Shown one piece after another: positions 22,401-32,874 of a DNA stretch of 64,000 bases. This DNA comes from Bombyx mori (taxonomy: Eukaryota; Arthropoda; Insecta; Lepidoptera; Bombycidae). How positions within the stretch are numbered: position 1 is the stretch's first letter; each line of letters starts with the position of its first letter. The notes below the pieces were generated by a model, which was not told where the DNA came from, searched no databases, and saw only the letters and a list, made by a program, of their open reading frames with translations. The position numbers were made by a program, and so were the translations under genes. Location of the stretch: positions 4,828,142-4,892,141 of the forward strand of contig NC_085111.1 in NCBI RefSeq assembly GCF_030269925.1. The letters are read 5' to 3'.

Positions 22401-25400
22401 TCACTAGCCTGTTTTTATTCTCTGATGTAAATTATTCTGATTGATCAGAATAATCTTTTTATTAACATTAATTTGCACTTAATATAATTCAACTCTATGA
22501 ATAAAAAAATATTTAAATTAAGGACAAAAGAAATATTTTTTTTACACGTTTCTTAATTAACAACTTATGTTGATTTTTTAAGATTCTGTCTAATAAGATG
22601 TTAAATTTAATATATTATCAGGTAAATATTTTTTATATAAGAAAAAAACTCTTGTTTTAATCAAACTCAAACAATATACAGTCAAACCTGGGTAAGTGAG
22701 AACTGGATAAGTGAGAAAACTCTATAAGTGAGAGTAATAGCCAGGACCCGTCATTTTAAGCTCCAAAAACCTCTATTAGCGAGAAACAGAAACCTCTGTA
22801 AGAGAGAGTCGTTTTTCCCTCATGGACCTCCGTAAGTGAGACTGCTACTTATCTATACCTCTATAAGCGACAGTCAAGCTTTATTTATTAATATTATTTA
22901 GGAGAAACAAATGACAAAACAAATTACAAATTTAGCATCTGCTATTTTATGACTCATTCTTAACTTTTGTGGAACTTCCTACATTGTTTTTGTATTGTTT
23001 TCTCGTCAATATTGAACCTATTCTATTTCGTAGAACTAAATAACGTTGTTATTTTATCGCATTCTTTTCGAATGGACACGTGTTCCTGTGTACCGTCCTG
23101 TTTGTTGGACTTACTCAGTTTATCGTTAATCAATTGTGAAGGGAAATTCTGTTCTGCATCATGTCAAAACGGAAAATTAAAGTACTGTCATTAAGTGATA
23201 AACTTAAAATAGTGAATGCGTTTGAATCCGGAAAATCGCGAAATGATATTCAGAGGGAGCATTAGCGAGAAACTCGGGTTAGTGAGAAACCTCTTTAAGC
23301 GAGAATGAGATTGTGCTCCCTTGAACTCTCGCTTATCCAGGTTTGACTGTATATACAACTCGTGCTACTTACCAGAATTCCTGTGATGATGATGCAGTGC
23401 GGTGAGGGGCGGCGCGGGTCGGGGCGGGGGTGGGGGGTAGGCGGTGCCCGCCAGCGCCGCGCCCGCCGCCGCGTGCTGTGCGCGCTTTATGGACGAGCCC
23501 TGAACAACATCGCACATACGAATATTAAAAAATTGTCATATAATAAAAAAAGGTCGCACATTGTAGTCTTTGACATCACCGCCATTAAAATGCAGGACTG
23601 AGACATCCTACTACATAGATGCTCTTATTTATTATAGACGTGTTTAACACAGTATTGAAATCTCGTTCGTTCGTAGTTCCCGTAAACAGATCGTTAAAAA
23701 TGTTTCCCACTTATTCGTGTGACCAGTTGCGCTCATGATTGCGAAGGTAACGGACGGTTCGCCATTTTCATAGTCCGTGACGTCAATTGTGTAGCTTCAT
23801 CATGGATTGGAACAACACAAGGTGATGGAGTTCATTGAACTCCTGCAAAATGAATCGACCGTATGGGACCCTCAAAAGAAATCCAATAACAACAGAATGG
23901 CCGTTAATCTTAGGAAAGAATTAAAAACTCTTTTTCTCTTCAATGTTCTATTGACGAATTAAAAAAGAAGAAAAATTCGTGAGACATTCGTAAACAAGTG
24001 TAGGAGGAAGCGCAAACGGGTTCGCAAATTGAATACCGAACCCATTTGCACAGCCGCTAAGTTTGCGAATGAATGTCTGACGGCCCTTCACATGCGCGCG
24101 AACATTCGTACAATGTACAAATGTTCGCACGCATGTGAGTGGCCGGCATTAGAACAATGAAAAATATAAAGTTAGTTTGTGTAAAATTTAAAAATGTACC
24201 TCAGCTGTATATTCTTCAGCTTCACCCAAGCGAAGTGTTACTGTGAATACTTTTTTGTGGGCCGGTCCTGTTTCTGATGTGAGGCGGTATTGGTGTTTTA
24301 TCTGTAAATAAAAACCCAACTTACTTTTTATTTCTCTATGCTTTTGACGTTTTGTCACGGCCAAAATAATATTTTAATAATACATTATGAATCTGTGATT
24401 TTTTTTTTCTATTAGGTACGGCTTTAAGCTGCATTAACAAAGTCGAAATTCTTTGGACATAGTAAAATTGCCTAAGCAGTGTTGATTTTAAATTAAATTC
24501 CAACCTTAGTTCAACCAATAGTTCCTTAACATAGAACAATTGGATCAGTGTCTTCAATCTACGAATAGGGTTCCTAAATTTGTTTGACGCCATTTTGTGG
24601 CTTTTGACATGTTGGTTATATAAGGTGATTATAGTTTATCGATTATGGAACGACGTCTTTTCAAGTGTCTTCACTTAAATGCCCATGTTCAAATCCTGCT
24701 AACCAAATACTTCTAATGAAATACATATTTGATACATGTTCACAAATGTCTACCACGATGAAGGAACAATACTGTGTAATAAAAATAGAAACCGCCAAAA
24801 ATTTACGTTATTACTATATAATTGAGATAACAGACATCAAGTCTCAAGGTAGGTGGCTGAATTCGCATTGTTATGTCTATGGACTATATAGAACAGACAA
24901 GGCTGTATGGGCTTAGATCCCCTTGCCTTTCCTAATAAGGAAAAAATGTACCAACAAAAATGTTTATGGACTCTGGTAATCATTTAACACTAGACGGGCC
25001 GCGATGGTGGGACAGCGAATAAGAAGTGAAACGGGCTGACCTTATTGTACCTGGCCAGTTCGTTGACCAGGCACATGGGAGTCTTCTCTTTACTGTTGGC
25101 CGCGGCGGCGGGAGCACGCGCCTCGCCGTCGCCCGCCGCCGGTGCGCAGTCCGCGCCGCCCGCGCTCAGCGCCGCGCCCACGTTTGCACTCGCCTCGGGC
25201 ACGGCCGCGCTGCCGGATACCGGACCCGCTGATACCGACCCTGCTGCAACTTTGCAATTACGGCTTTTATTTTTCAAACGTCTTTATACTGAGATATTAT
25301 TTTGAGCATTAGCGGTCTATAGACTTTTACTATAGAAAGCATGTACTCTGTCGTGATTTTGAGCATTAGCGGTCTATAGACTTTTACTGTAGAAAGCATG

Positions 25401-28400
25401 TACTCTGTCGTGATGTTGAGCATTAGCGGTCTATAGACTTTTTACTATAGAAAGTATGTACTCTGTCACATTAGCTTGTCTATCCATCATATTAGGCACA
25501 TGCTAATAATTCTAAAAACAGTAACTATGAAGTGATACATACATACATACATTACTGAGATTTCTTAAAGTAAATATCAAGCAAGCTACTAAAACAACTA
25601 TTATATCTATAAAAACTTAAAATCTAATTGAATATGCAATTTCGAAAAGGACACATGTCGCATATTTTGTCAAATACGTTTTTTCATATACATGTATTTT
25701 TGAGGCTTACCTACACCCATTTTATAATAATTCCAGTAATTTTCAATTGCTAATTAACACTAAAATATATCTCAAAAGTTAATATTTTAAATTTCACACT
25801 GCTTTAGAAAATAATCAGTTTTTTTTTTCATTTCCTGAACATTTTAAATTTTCAGAGATGTGCCCTTTTCGAAATTGCATATTCAATTAAGAACAATAAA
25901 AACTAATAAAGTATACGATCCACTATCTACGCATGTTCTAATTTAATTTTAACTAAAAAAACGAATTAAAAAACAAATGTATTTTCTTTTTGTACAAAAC
26001 AACAGCTATAAAATCAAGTGTCAAATTACAGTATGTACCTATATCTTTGTGATAATTTATGCATTGTCCATCTAAATCTTGCATGAGCTTCGAGTTCGAA
26101 GAAAAAAGTGGGGGAGACGATAGCCTGTCCCGACCTAATATATTAAATTAATCACATATTACAAAACCATTAATATTGAAATTGTTAACCCTTTCGCTAC
26201 TATGGGTGACTAGTCACCCGTCACAAAGGTCGTCTATATACGATGGGTGACTATAGTCACCGGTTGAAAAATAACGCCGAAAAAATACGACGAAGAGTTC
26301 GACTAGCGAACTAACCCATAGACACAGCCCACTGAGTATCTCGCCGGATCTTCTGTGGGTCGCAATTCCGATCCGATGGTAGATTCTGTGAAGCACGGCT
26401 CTTGCTAGGGCTAGTGTTAGCAAATTCTCTCAGGTTGAGCCCGTGAACTCACCTACCCGTCCGGACTTAACTGAAATAGCCTCTTAGGCTACCAGCGAAT
26501 AGGTAGGGAAAACAACGCGAAAGGTGATGTGCGCACATTTAGCGCTCCCTTTCTTGCGAAACACTTTGAAGCGAGGCCTGCCGTAGCGAAAGGGTTAAAA
26601 CGGAAAAACATATTTCTACTATTACGATTACTTTTAATATTTGCAATAATATGTACGTATCTACACAAGATCAATCGAATTAACGGGGAATCAAAATACG
26701 TTTTAAGTAATATTAATGTATGAGAGTTGTGCTTCGTAACCTTTTATTCAAATACTAGCCGTACTCGCCCGCTTCGCTGGGCATTTCAAATAAACATTAT
26801 TATTTATTGTCATTATTATTAGGGAGTCCAACACTATTATAAATATTAGCCTATTCATTAAGTACATGTAGTTTCTACATGGATACCAAGTTTCAAGTCA
26901 ATCGGATGCATGGTTCAGTAGTTATAACGGAACATCCGTAAAAACCACTGTAGATTTATATATTAGTATAGATTATGACGTCAAGGCATTGATACCAAGA
27001 CGACAATATTTGTGAGAGCTTAGTTTTACTCACCAGTGTGACGTGGCGGTGCGTTCTGAGTTTGTTGGGCGGGCTGCGTTGGCGGATGATGGTGCTGGAA
27101 GGGGGGAGGTACCACCCCGCCCGGACCGTACCCGCCGCCCATATACGGACGACGAAGTCGCTGTCGACAACCAAATAATGCGATGAAAAAATTATTTACA
27201 TTCAGCAACACGATCTATGCTTTTCTCCTAAGCAAATATGTATACTGGAAAAAGAAAGACCTACTCCCACTAAAAATCGACTCAATACTATGTGGTTCGG
27301 TAAAACAGTGAAGGGATCATTTGTGTTTTGTATAAGATCTCTTCCAATGTGAATACAAAGTATTAGTAGCAAAAAATAATATCTCGTTATAACAAAAATA
27401 ATGCTATATTATGTACCAGCTGTTAGCACACGTAGTTTTATTGGTATTCAATTTGATGCCAGATTAAAACCAGCATTAAATCTAGATAGAGGCCGTCTCG
27501 TAGCATCGCCGTAGTTGCTAAATGTCGTCAAAATTCTAGGGGAATTGCCAGATGTGGTCATAACAAATTTAAAAAAGATGAAATCGAACCGAGAAGTTTT
27601 AATTGCACGTGTATATGATACAGTTGCTCAACTATATTCTTGTTGCAAGAGTGCCTTATTCTTGGTGTTTGTTTTGCTCCGGATCACAGAATATGGCGTT
27701 GATCCATACACAGCAAAAATTGCTGAATTACTTGAATTTATTACCGGATTCCCGTGAATTACTTCTAACGGTCCAGGCGTGATAGTTAATGAATTTGGAA
27801 TTACTTAAAATGATTTCGAATTCACTACTAGTAAATTCTTATAGGTATAGTTCAAGAGAAGATTCTTTGTTACTTTCCCAAAAACTAGTGTTATAGAAGT
27901 GAACATGCGTACTAATCTATTCATGGTCCCAGTAATAACCTACTTCTTATGCCACTATTTCTTAACCACTATGATTCAGTTAGTGTAGGACAACTCTCCA
28001 CCAAACTAAGGATTTTATTAAAAACCCTTATTATAGAAACAAATAATCGGAATGGAATATCGCTATTTGATACCTACGTAAATCCACAATATTAAACTTT
28101 TTTAAACAGCCTGCTAAAATTATTACAAATGTATATTTTTCAAGATCAAGACAAAACTTACCGACAAACGTAGTAGGAGTGAATAATATTATACAAATGA
28201 ATATACACTACCGGTGGTACATTGTGATGTTGGCCTGGTGGATGATGTGGCATAGGTCTGATCGGATGCGGAGGTCTCTGTGAAGGTCCGTGGTGTGGAG
28301 GTACTCCCATGCTGCCCATGCCGCCCATTGCCTGCCCATGCCCGCCCATCCCTCCGCCCGCCTGGGATGGACCCAGCGGTACCCTTTACACACAAACACA

Positions 28401-31400
28401 ATAAAATTCGTTTACCATTACGTTTATTAGTAAATCTCAAGATATCTCAACGTTTGTCACTAGATTCAAGTTATCACTTCGAGATTCCACGCAAACGAAA
28501 GATAAAGAGCAAAGTTTTAGTGCAAGGAAGCGGGGACACTGGACACCTTTCGTGTGATCAGTCGTACACACTGTGACAGTGTTATTGCAACTGCCCGCCG
28601 TTCAATTGACGTGAAATATTACTTTTCGTGAAGAAAGGTCCTGGCTTTCGAACTGGCTCCGCTGGTCAATAGAGACATCGTCATATGTTCCTTTTGTCCG
28701 ATTCATTCGTGACCTGTTTAAGTGACAAAGAGTGCCGCAAAAGACCCTCGGCGTATCAACAAATTACACATAATTTGCATATGAAAGCGTCTACACTCAA
28801 TGGATGAATGTAAAACAGAGTTATTATATTAAAGAGTGTCAAAGTTTGAGAAGCCAAGTAATATTATTACACTGTTATCGTGTGGCTTGTATGGTATACA
28901 TTTAAACCACACAGAGAAACGATATAATATATAGTCTCTTGCTCAAAAATTCTTACACGAAAGTTTAATGTAATAAATTCGAAAAGTTTCCATTGAATTA
29001 GAGGAGACATTTTAATATTATAAGTTTATTTTAATAGCAACTATTATATTCCAGTAAATTAAACTTGATAACCAATATGCAGTTCATGAAGTCTATTTAA
29101 CTAAAAATGCAACATATACCTATAAATGCAAATTATATGATTTTTTATTTTAGCTGGATTAGATTTCCAAACATTAATAAAAGAACTTAATAATAAGAAT
29201 TTTGGGCAACTTTAAATTCTTAAGTTTTACACATATATCCCAGCAGCTTTTTTTTGATACAAAGGATAATTAAATGGAAATACGTGTATCAAATGGATTA
29301 TAAAACACAAAAAATTGTACTGAATGAATATAAGGTGACTGCAGAAATTAAAACTACATTAATCACTGCCGAAGAGACACTCACTAGTTCAACCTTTTAT
29401 CATTCACAAGAATATTACTACTTTTGGATAAAATCTGATGTAATGTTATTTGGAACCTATAATTAAAATTAAAAAGAAGGTGAAATCAGGAAGAGGACGC
29501 AGATGTCCCAAACAGCGATGACAAAGCTCAAACGAATACGTCAAAATCGCAAAATCTTCAACGTCACGAAAATGAGACTCGTTCGAACCCTAGTTTTTTC
29601 AATCTTTCTCTACGGTGGAGTCCTGAACAATTAGGGCATCAGAGCGCAAGAAAATAGACGCGTTTGAAACGTGGTGCTGGAATACGAATGCTCCGAATTC
29701 CGTGGACGGCTAAGAGGACAAATAAATCTATTCTAAATCAGATTCCGAGTCAGCATTCGAGTCAGGCGAGAAACCATTTGCTACCAGAGAATCCTCAGCT
29801 ACTTCGATCACATTGCCCGCCGACAGTCGGATAACTTAGACAAAGTGATTGTGATGGGTAAAGTAGAATGATTTTTTTTTTAATTTTTTTTTATTGCCTA
29901 TTGCATACGGCTCCCTTGATGGTGGGTGGTTACCGTCGCTCATGGACTTCAGCAATGCCAGGCGCAGAGCCATGTCGTAGCGCTCGCGAAGCATCGTGGA
30001 GGGGAGTTCATTCCAAGGCCGTATGGTAAATAGCAAAAAAGATTTCTGGAAACGCACTGTGGGTGAACGCAGTGGCTCCAGGTAGTGCGGATGAACTCTA
30101 CTCCGGTGGCGGGCAGTGCGACGGTAAAAACGAGACGAAGGAATCATATCAAACAATTCCTCAGAGCACCTCCCCATGGAATATACGGTACAAAATACAA
30201 GGGAAACCAAAGTCCCTCCGCAGACTCGGAGGTTCCAAATGATCAGTGACAATGGGATTATCAACAATCCGAACGGCTAGTGTGACCGAATAACCTCCTT
30301 AAGTGGGTGGGCAGTCATAACCGCCCAATGAGAAGCTGAGGACCAGACGAGGTGGAAACAGCTCACGAGACAGGCCACAGTCAAGTTTCAAGGACACGAC
30401 CTTCATTTACCTAAAATTACTTTTATGGTTTACTCTCACATATTTTATTGTCATTGTTTCATTTGTGACATTTCAAATACTGAACTGGTTAGTGTTCGTG
30501 CTTTAATTGTTATGTCTATGACTTAAAAAAACAAGAAAATACTATATTTGAAAATAAGTAGGCTCAAAATTTGATTGAATGAAAAATTTCATCTAAATGT
30601 TAAAATAAAAATATCCATGACCGATACTGTAATTTGTTGTCTAAATGTAGAAAGTGTCAGTGACATTGTTTAAAGGTAAGGAATACTTTAATACAGCCCA
30701 AAAAATGAATGTACATAATAATGATTTGTTTTTAAAGATTAAACATATTGAGTTCACAAAACACAAATATTGTCTAATGACATTATGGTTATACATGATT
30801 ATTACACCTGTAAAGTATTTAACACATTGAAAGTTATGAACATGAGCTTAACCCATGAATGTAGTTTTTAATCATGTTCGTGAATTATATAAATCAAAGA
30901 ACATACTATAAATGTAAATAAAAAATTTGTAAGTTTAATGATGACACTTAACAGCAAGAATTGGTCAGAACATAAATCATAAATCATAAACATCTGAATC
31001 AGTTTTATGAAATTTGAAATTTTAATATTTACTTCTATTATTTTAATATTTCACAACTTTACTTATTTATTTTGTATACATTGAATGATGTTAAGAATAT
31101 TATAAACCAAACTAATAAACTAAACTTTTGAGGATGAAAATAGTTTAAATAATAACTAAAAATAGTAAAATAGTAATTAGTTTTAAATAAATATAACCAT
31201 AATAAAACAATTTACGTGTGAAGTCTAATCAGAACATGATTAAATGAAGTCAAACCAAACACAGGCTAGTAAATTAACATCTAAATAATGAACCATGCCT
31301 AAAATGAAACTATGAAACACTAATGAAACCCTAATTTAAATGAAAGTACTACTGTTAGTACTGCCTAAGTCTTACTATTTTAAAATGGTTAGTTAACTTA

Positions 31401-31579
31401 CGGTTTGCAAACAAAATAATAAAAAGCTGAAGTTACCTAGTTAACGTTACGTGCCTGTTCTCCCGGTGTAACTGATGGGGCGGCATCTGATGGTGTGCGG
31501 GCATCGCTTGGTGTCCAGGCATGTGCTGCGGCGGGTGCCCTGACATCGGCTGATGATGCATGTTTGGGTGATGCATCAT
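16413..31579 (-). CDS. stau: staufen, double-stranded-RNA-binding protein, 783 residues, fourteen coding exons
   Basis: Binds structured mRNA to localise it and control its translation or decay. Coding exons (- strand order): 31579-31437, 28383-28212, 27160-27034, 25243-25041, 24301-24200, 23499-23373, 22381-22052, 21416-21289, 20822-20625, 19738-19507, 18670-18540, 17856-17754, 17245-17085, 16607-16413. Phases join into one 2,352-nt frame. The start is MMHHPNMHH, in a His/Pro/Met/Gly-rich N-terminus (residues 1-145). dsRBD1 is about 202-275 (ETGPAHKK); dsRBD2 about 296-385 with a Gly/Arg-rich loop; dsRBD3 about 416-484 ([30 protein letters not shown]); dsRBD4 about 526-600 ([16 protein letters not shown]); dsRBD5 about 700-775 (YLSQLLGF). 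A basic Pro/Arg stretch follows dsRBD3. The last dozen residues are uncertain: a donor-like GTACTC near 16436 could extend splicing. Exon 4 has a tandem AGCAG acceptor that may add or drop one residue. Confidence 0.94.
16645..16862 (-). repeat. repeat family B fragment
   Basis: Starts ttctacctaagctgagagcc and contains ctaccaccggatcgga and gagaaactcagtgggctgtc. It lies in the last staufen intron, about 37 bp upstream of the acceptor of the terminal exon. Confidence 0.75.
17312..17515 (-). repeat. Bm1 SINE, truncated
   Basis: Reverse-oriented: ttattgcttagataggtgga through aaacgcattactgcttca and ggcagggcaggta. It stops before the tRNA-like head. In the staufen intron between exons 12 and 13. 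Confidence 0.85.
18735..18880 (-). repeat. diverged Bm1 SINE fragment
   Basis: Weak but ordered match to reverse Bm1: gatgagctcgaggaccacct, then gcagctgccccactcttcaa and aaacgcatgattgc. An old copy in the staufen intron between exons 10 and 11. Confidence 0.6.
19126..19472 (+). mobile_element. Helitron, non-autonomous
   Basis: Starts TCTATACATATAAATAAAAC and ends in GTCGCTAG followed by T, fitting the Helitron rule of a 5' TC and 3' CTAG with insertion at a T. No inverted repeats or target duplication. The interior keeps gtctgtctgtttgttccagc and a GC-rich hairpin-prone 3' part, as in moth Helitrons I recall. Its right end is 33 bp from the donor of staufen exon 10. Confidence 0.75.
20895..21155 (+). 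repeat. LINE-tail-like repeat C, copy 2
   Basis: Contains tagcctatccattaattaca and aatcggatgcatggttcagt and ends tatattagtatagat, as at 7420-7635 and 26755-26972. Lies in the staufen intron between exons 8 and 9. Confidence 0.7.
22679..23349. mobile_element. pogo/Tigger-like DNA transposon, internally deleted
   Basis: The inverted repeats start CAGTCAAACCTGGGTAAGTG on the left and end in the matching inverse on the right, flanked by TA at 22677-22678 and 23350-23351. Related short units (ctataagtgagag, ctctataagcga) recur in both arms. At 23160 a + strand frame starts [17 protein letters not shown], the form of the N-terminal DNA-binding part of Tigger/pogo transposases, and ends after about 34 codons at the deletion point. 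The right end is 21 bp from the donor of staufen exon 6. Confidence 0.85.
23160..23265 (+). pseudogene. N-terminal stub of a pogo/Tigger transposase
   Basis: About 34 codons starting [10 protein letters not shown] and including [15 protein letters not shown], resembling the start of the helix-turn-helix CENP-B-type domain. It is cut by the internal deletion; the next bases are already the right terminal repeat. No catalytic region remains. Confidence 0.65.
23820..24000 (+). pseudogene. decayed MADF-like domain fragment
   Basis: A + strand frame reads [18 protein letters not shown], the shape of the first helix and Trp-Asp-Pro motif of MADF (Myb/SANT-like) domains; frame breaks follow and a trace DIRKQV appears. 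Such domains occur in moth transposon-associated proteins and transcription factors. Stops and shifts show it is not a working gene. Lies in the staufen intron between exons 5 and 6. Confidence 0.5.
24665..25012 (+). repeat. old degenerate Bm1 SINE
   Basis: Ordered matches to Bm1: aaatcctgctaaccaaatac, tctaatgaaatac, gatgaaggaacaatactgtg, ctcaaggtaggtggctgaat, atggactctggtaatcattt. Interrupted and mutated. It ends about 30 bp from the donor of staufen exon 4. Confidence 0.6.
25304..25470. repeat. three tandem copies of a 57-bp unit
   Basis: gagcattagcggtctataga recurs at 25304, 25361 and 25418, an exact 57-bp spacing, with only a few differences between units. Lies in the staufen intron just upstream of exon 4. 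No coding or array-like features. Confidence 0.93.
25626..25890. mobile_element. MITE with ~33-bp inverted repeats
   Basis: The left arm aattgaatatgcaatttcga at about 25626 is mirrored by tcgaaattgcatattcaatt ending near 25888. The arms match over about 33 bp with few changes. The 200-bp interior is AT-rich. Superfamily not assigned. Confidence 0.7.
26189..26594. mobile_element. piggyBac-like MITE with repeat B inserted
   Basis: TTAA at 26185-26188 is followed by CCCTTTCGCTAC; the inverse GTAGCGAAAGGG precedes TTAA at 26595-26598. TTAA duplication with CCC-starting ends is the piggyBac signature. A repeat B copy (about 26283-26512) fills most of the interior. Lies in the staufen intron between exons 3 and 4. 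Confidence 0.8.
26283..26512 (+). repeat. repeat family B, nested in the piggyBac-like MITE
   Basis: Contains cgaactaacccatagacaca, cagcccactgag, gatggtagattctgtgaagc and an A-rich end after ggtagggaaaa. The piggyBac-like sequence resumes afterwards, so repeat B inserted second. Confidence 0.75.
26755..26972 (+). repeat. LINE-tail-like repeat C, copy 3
   Basis: The best-preserved copy: gcccgcttcgctgggcattt at the start and tatattagtatagat at the end. It ends about 62 bp from the donor of staufen exon 3. Confidence 0.7.
29465..30420 (+). pseudogene. RTE-type LINE reverse-transcriptase remnant, interrupted
   Basis: The + strand keeps pieces of the C-terminal part of a LINE protein: [18 protein letters not shown], then RIDAFE/WCWRR-like traces with frame breaks, then YFDHIARR and VIVMGKVE up to about 29865. 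After a block of another LINE inserted in reverse (29870-30290), the tail resumes near 30340 with [22 protein letters not shown] sequence. Stops and shifts make it non-functional. Lies in staufen intron 1. Confidence 0.65.
29870..30290 (-). mobile_element. 3' end of LINE family D, with C-terminal coding remnant
   Basis: The - strand frame 30267-29836 ends with [20 protein letters not shown] and later [18 protein letters not shown], the usual C-terminus of Jockey/CR1-type reverse-transcriptase proteins, followed by the 3' tail with an A run. Same family as 8625-8960. It is nested in the RTE-type remnant. Confidence 0.7.
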
Positions 31580-31599
31580 CTTCCACTGCCACCGACACA

Positions 31600-32400
31600 A
31601 CACAAACTATAAATATCGCGGTCAACCAAAACACCGTAAATAAACCAAGTCAATTACAAAAGTACATCGTGACGGCCCTTACCTAAATTCAATATTTAAC
31701 AGTTTTTATTTCCACAGTTATAAAACTATCATCAATCCGCTCTTGTTTTTATGCCCCTCCTATTTTATTTTGGCAAACAGTAAAGAAAATCGTTTTGTTC
31801 AACATGCGGCCATGTTAAATGTTGTCAGATGTAGAAAAAAAAACAGCCATATTTTGGAGAAGCATAGATTATCATAGATTAGTATGTGAAGTTTAAAAAA
31901 GAGAGAAAATACATTCTTCAATAATATTAACTTTCGATTGCAGTATGTTTTAACTGACGAAAAAATGTTCACACCTCATTTTTACTTTCTCGACTTTATT
32001 GGACAAGCAGAATATTTGTTATTTATTTAGTACCGTCTTCTTGCAAAATAACAGCTGAACCAAAATTTTTGTAACAAATTAACGGTAGCTTAGCGGTATA
32101 AATGTAGCTTAAGTAGTTTTGGCAAGAGTTACAAATCGCTGCAAAGTATCATAGTATATCCGTATCTGGAGTATAGGCTGGTAAGTCTGGTAAGGCTGGC
32201 AAGGTAGCGAGACAGCACAATGCATCGGCAGCGGCAGTGAGCTGAATACGTGCATGCGTGATACTATGAAGCCAGTGCAGGCGACGTACTCCCCACTTGT
32301 ACATCCAAGAATTTAACCATCAGGCACATTATATTAGGCGACACTAATTCTAGTACAGTGAAATTATCAATTTAGTTGTACAATAGTTGATAAATGCACT
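31600..32400. other. upstream region of staufen
   Basis: AT-rich sequence just 5' of the staufen start codon. It should hold the 5' untranslated region and promoter, but no TATA box or initiator could be picked with confidence. No repeat family or other frame was recognised. Confidence 0.4.
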
Positions 32401-32404
32401 TTAA

Positions 32405-32870
32405 CAATGCTTCTCAATCAATAATCAGCACGTCTCTTTCGATTTTCAGCTCTAGGGTATTCAATCCGACCATGCCATTCACATAAAGTGAAGGATCTAA
32501 GAACGGATAGTATCCGTCGTATACCCGATCCTGTGGACCGAATGGTAAACAGTCGACGTCGCCCTAAACACGTCATTACGGATCCTCCAGATCCATTTAC
32601 GGTGCTTTTAGGCACCTCAAGCACCGGTCACCGTCCTCGCCGAACCCGTCGCTTACGACGAAGGGCTCGACGAGCAAATTAACCCATAGACACAGCTCAC
32701 TAAGTTTCTCGCCGGATCTTCTCAGTGGGTCGCGTTTCTGATGCGGTGGTAGATTCTACGAAGCACTGCTCTTGCTAAGACCAGTGTTAGCAACACTCCC
32801 GGTTTGAGTCCCGTAAGCTCATAAAATAATCTCTCAACCTATCACACAGGTAGGAAAACAAATATCCGTC
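32405..32870 (+). repeat. repeat family B, longest copy
   Basis: About 465 bp. Besides the shared block ending near the A-rich tail, this copy keeps an open stretch (32488-32682) rich in Arg and ending at a stop just before the shared ttaacccatagacacag block. That suggests the end of a retroposon coding region, but the protein is not recognised. It lies between staufen and the 3' end of Nup188. Confidence 0.7.
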
Positions 32871-32874
32871 GAGC

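Noticed and set aside
25304..25470. CRISPR-like array
   Set aside because: The copies are contiguous tandem repeats with no unique spacers, in a eukaryotic intron.
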